Below are positions 5,940-6,763 of a DNA stretch of 6,763 nucleotides, in pieces. This stretch comes from Oscillospiraceae bacterium. GTDB lineage: Bacteria > Bacillota > Clostridia > Oscillospirales > Ruminococcaceae. The position numbers and the translations under genes were made by a program. The notes below the pieces were generated by a model. The model saw only the letters and a program-made list of their open reading frames with translations. It was not told where the DNA came from and did no database searches. The DNA is taken from positions 1 through 6,763 of the forward strand of contig RKCM01000144.1 of NCBI GenBank assembly GCA_014858325.1. The letters are read 5' to 3'. How positions within the stretch are numbered: the first letter of the stretch is position 1; each line of letters starts with the position of its first letter.

Positions 5940-6763
5940 TTCGAGTGAACTACACCGAGATGGACAGCGCGGGCGGACCGACCCTGCGCCTGGAAGCACG
6001 GGGCCACGCGGGCTATGCGCCCGCCGGGCAGGACATCGTGTGCGCCGGGGCCAGCACCCTGATGCAGACGCTGGCGTATCTGCTGGCGGGCGAGGAGAAC
6101 GCCCACAGCGACGTCTGGGACGAGGAGGACGGCCCGCGCCTGGCCGTGACGGCGGGTACGCCCCGCAGCCCGTGGGTGGAAGGCGCCTTCGCCTTTGCGA
6201 AAGCGGGCTTTGCCCTGCTGGCCGAGCGTTACCCCGACCATGTGCGTTTTGCCGATTTGAGCGCACGGGGCGAACAGAGCATGGTAGACCTGCAGCTGTT
6301 TGCCGAGGGGGGCGAGGGCGCAGAAGGCGGAGCCGAAGGGCCTGCTCTGAGCCGCGCCCAACAGCAGCAGGCGGTGGCGGCGGGCACGATGCAGCCGGAG
6401 AAGACCGAACGGACCGAACAAGCCGGAGGGGCGGAAGCATCCGCCCCGGAAAAAACGGCCGGGGAAAAGCCCAAAGCAGAGCTGCCCCAGCCGCCGAAAC
6501 TGCCGCCGCTGCCCAAGCTGCCGCCCAAGGGGGTGAGCGTGGTGCAGAGCCTGCACGCCCGCTGGGCGGCAGAGGAAGCGATGCTGCGGCGGGAGGTGCC
6601 GGGTTTTGCGCTGAAAGAGGAGCTGCGGGACCCCGAGATGCGTCGGTTGATGCAGCTGCCCGGGATGCGGATGGCGGACGCCTACCGCCTGACCCACTAC
6701 AACGACGCGCTGCGCCGGACGGCCCGGGCCGTGGAGCAGGGCGTGGTGGAGCGCATCCAGCAG
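5936..6763 (+). CDS. Prp-type cysteine protease fused to phage scaffold-like protein, 3' end beyond window
   Basis: The frame is open from ATG 5936 to the last base (276 residues, no stop). GAGAGGAG (5921-5928) gives a good ribosome binding site, and the start overlaps the portal stop, so translation is probably coupled. Residues about 1-107 form a full Prp domain (family length about 105-110): GHAGYA with H24, then GQDIVCAG with C36 and S40. The His-Cys spacing of 12 and the Ser four residues after Cys equal those of Staphylococcus Prp; C36 is the only cysteine in the visible protein. Residues 116-126 (MVDLQLFAEGG) match the L27-like Prp cleavage motif, with cutting expected between F122 and A123. 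Residues 127-182 are Gly/Ala/Glu-rich, 183-199 are a proline-rich KLPP segment, and 200-276 are charged helices (GMRMADAYRLTHYNDALRR) like those of gut phage scaffolds. I infer a self-cleaving protease-scaffold for procapsid assembly. The protease domain is confident; the scaffold role is inferred from the motif, composition and position. Confidence 0.88.
   Translation, partial: MIRVNYTEMDSAGGPTLRLEARGHAGYAPAGQDIVCAGASTLMQTLAYLLAGEENAHSDVWDEEDGPRLAVTAGTPRSPWVEGAFAFAKAGFALLAERYPDHVRFADLSARGEQSMVDLQLFAEGGEGAEGGAEGPALSRAQQQQAVAAGTMQPEKTERTEQAGGAEASAPEKTAGEKPKAELPQPPKLPPLPKLPPKGVSVVQSLHARWAAEEAMLRREVPGFALKEELRDPEMRRLMQLPGMRMADAYRLTHYNDALRRTARAVEQGVVERIQQ
6281..6313 (+). other. L27-like Prp cleavage motif at the protease-scaffold junction
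   Basis: These 11 codons read MVDLQLFAEGG (residues 116-126). Ribosomal protein L27 of Firmicutes and several phage scaffold and capsid proteins begin with M-x-x-L-N-L-Q-(L/F)-F-A, and Prp cuts between Phe and Ala. Here LQLFAEGG is typical of the phage versions, with Asp in place of the usual Asn. The motif is normally at the extreme N-terminus; here it is internal, directly after the Prp domain. Its Met (ATG 6281-6283) could be the ancestral start of a separate scaffold gene, although the bases before it (CGGGGCGAACAGAGC) hold no strong ribosome binding site. Confidence 0.8.

Noticed and set aside
5936..6256. The Prp domain as the housekeeping L27-processing enzyme of the host
   Set aside because: The housekeeping gene normally lies between the L21 and L27 genes and encodes a stand-alone protein; here it is in a phage head operon, overlaps the portal gene and continues into a scaffold-like domain.
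4218..6440. A 740-codon open frame on the minus strand across the portal and protease-scaffold genes
   Set aside because: It is antisense to two well-supported genes, its translation is a Pro/Arg/His/Val-rich mixture without recognisable motifs, and such long frames are common opposite GC-rich genes.

Overview
The window is GC-rich (roughly two thirds G+C by eye) and densely coded on the + strand. The style points to a high-GC gut Clostridium of the Oscillospiraceae/Ruminococcaceae type (Faecalibacterium, Subdoligranulum or Gemmiger relatives). The clues are a cytoplasmic PreP-like M16C peptidase, strong AGGAGG ribosome binding sites, phage genes of the kind common in these gut bacteria, and a two-hairpin intergenic repeat that I recall from these genomes. 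The assignment rests on style and memory, not on a search.

Layout. Positions 1-2139 hold the 3' three quarters of an M16C (presequence-protease/insulinase type) metallopeptidase gene; its zinc-binding N-terminus lies upstream of the window. Positions 2140-2385 are non-coding: a strong intrinsic terminator (2211-2253) is followed by an AT-rich patch with a small palindrome and possible promoter elements. From 2386 to the window end there is a tightly packed phage head-packaging operon: a putative small terminase subunit (2386-2685), the large terminase subunit (2682-4121), a 56-bp double-hairpin repeat (4122-4177), the portal protein (4209-5939), and an open-ended gene (5936-6763 and beyond).

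The last gene is the highlight. Its N-terminus (about residues 1-107) is a complete Prp-type cysteine protease domain with the His and Cys of the active site at the family spacing. Prp is the enzyme that in Firmicutes removes the N-terminal extension of ribosomal protein L27, and in Staphylococcus phage 80alpha it processes the phage scaffold and capsid proteins. Here it is fused in frame to a low-complexity, scaffold-like domain, and the junction is an L27-like Prp cleavage motif (MVDLQLFAEGG, residues 116-126). The polypeptide therefore appears to carry both the protease and its own cleavage site, at the place in the operon where tailed phages usually encode a prohead protease and scaffold. 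I infer a self-releasing protease-scaffold that makes head maturation independent of the host Prp.

How the genes work together: the terminase subunits recognise and pump DNA, the portal is the ring through which DNA enters, and the Prp-scaffold fusion would organise and mature the procapsid. The major capsid gene is expected just beyond the right edge. No integrase, repressor or attachment site is seen between the host-type peptidase gene and the packaging genes, so how this module came to lie next to the peptidase is an open point.
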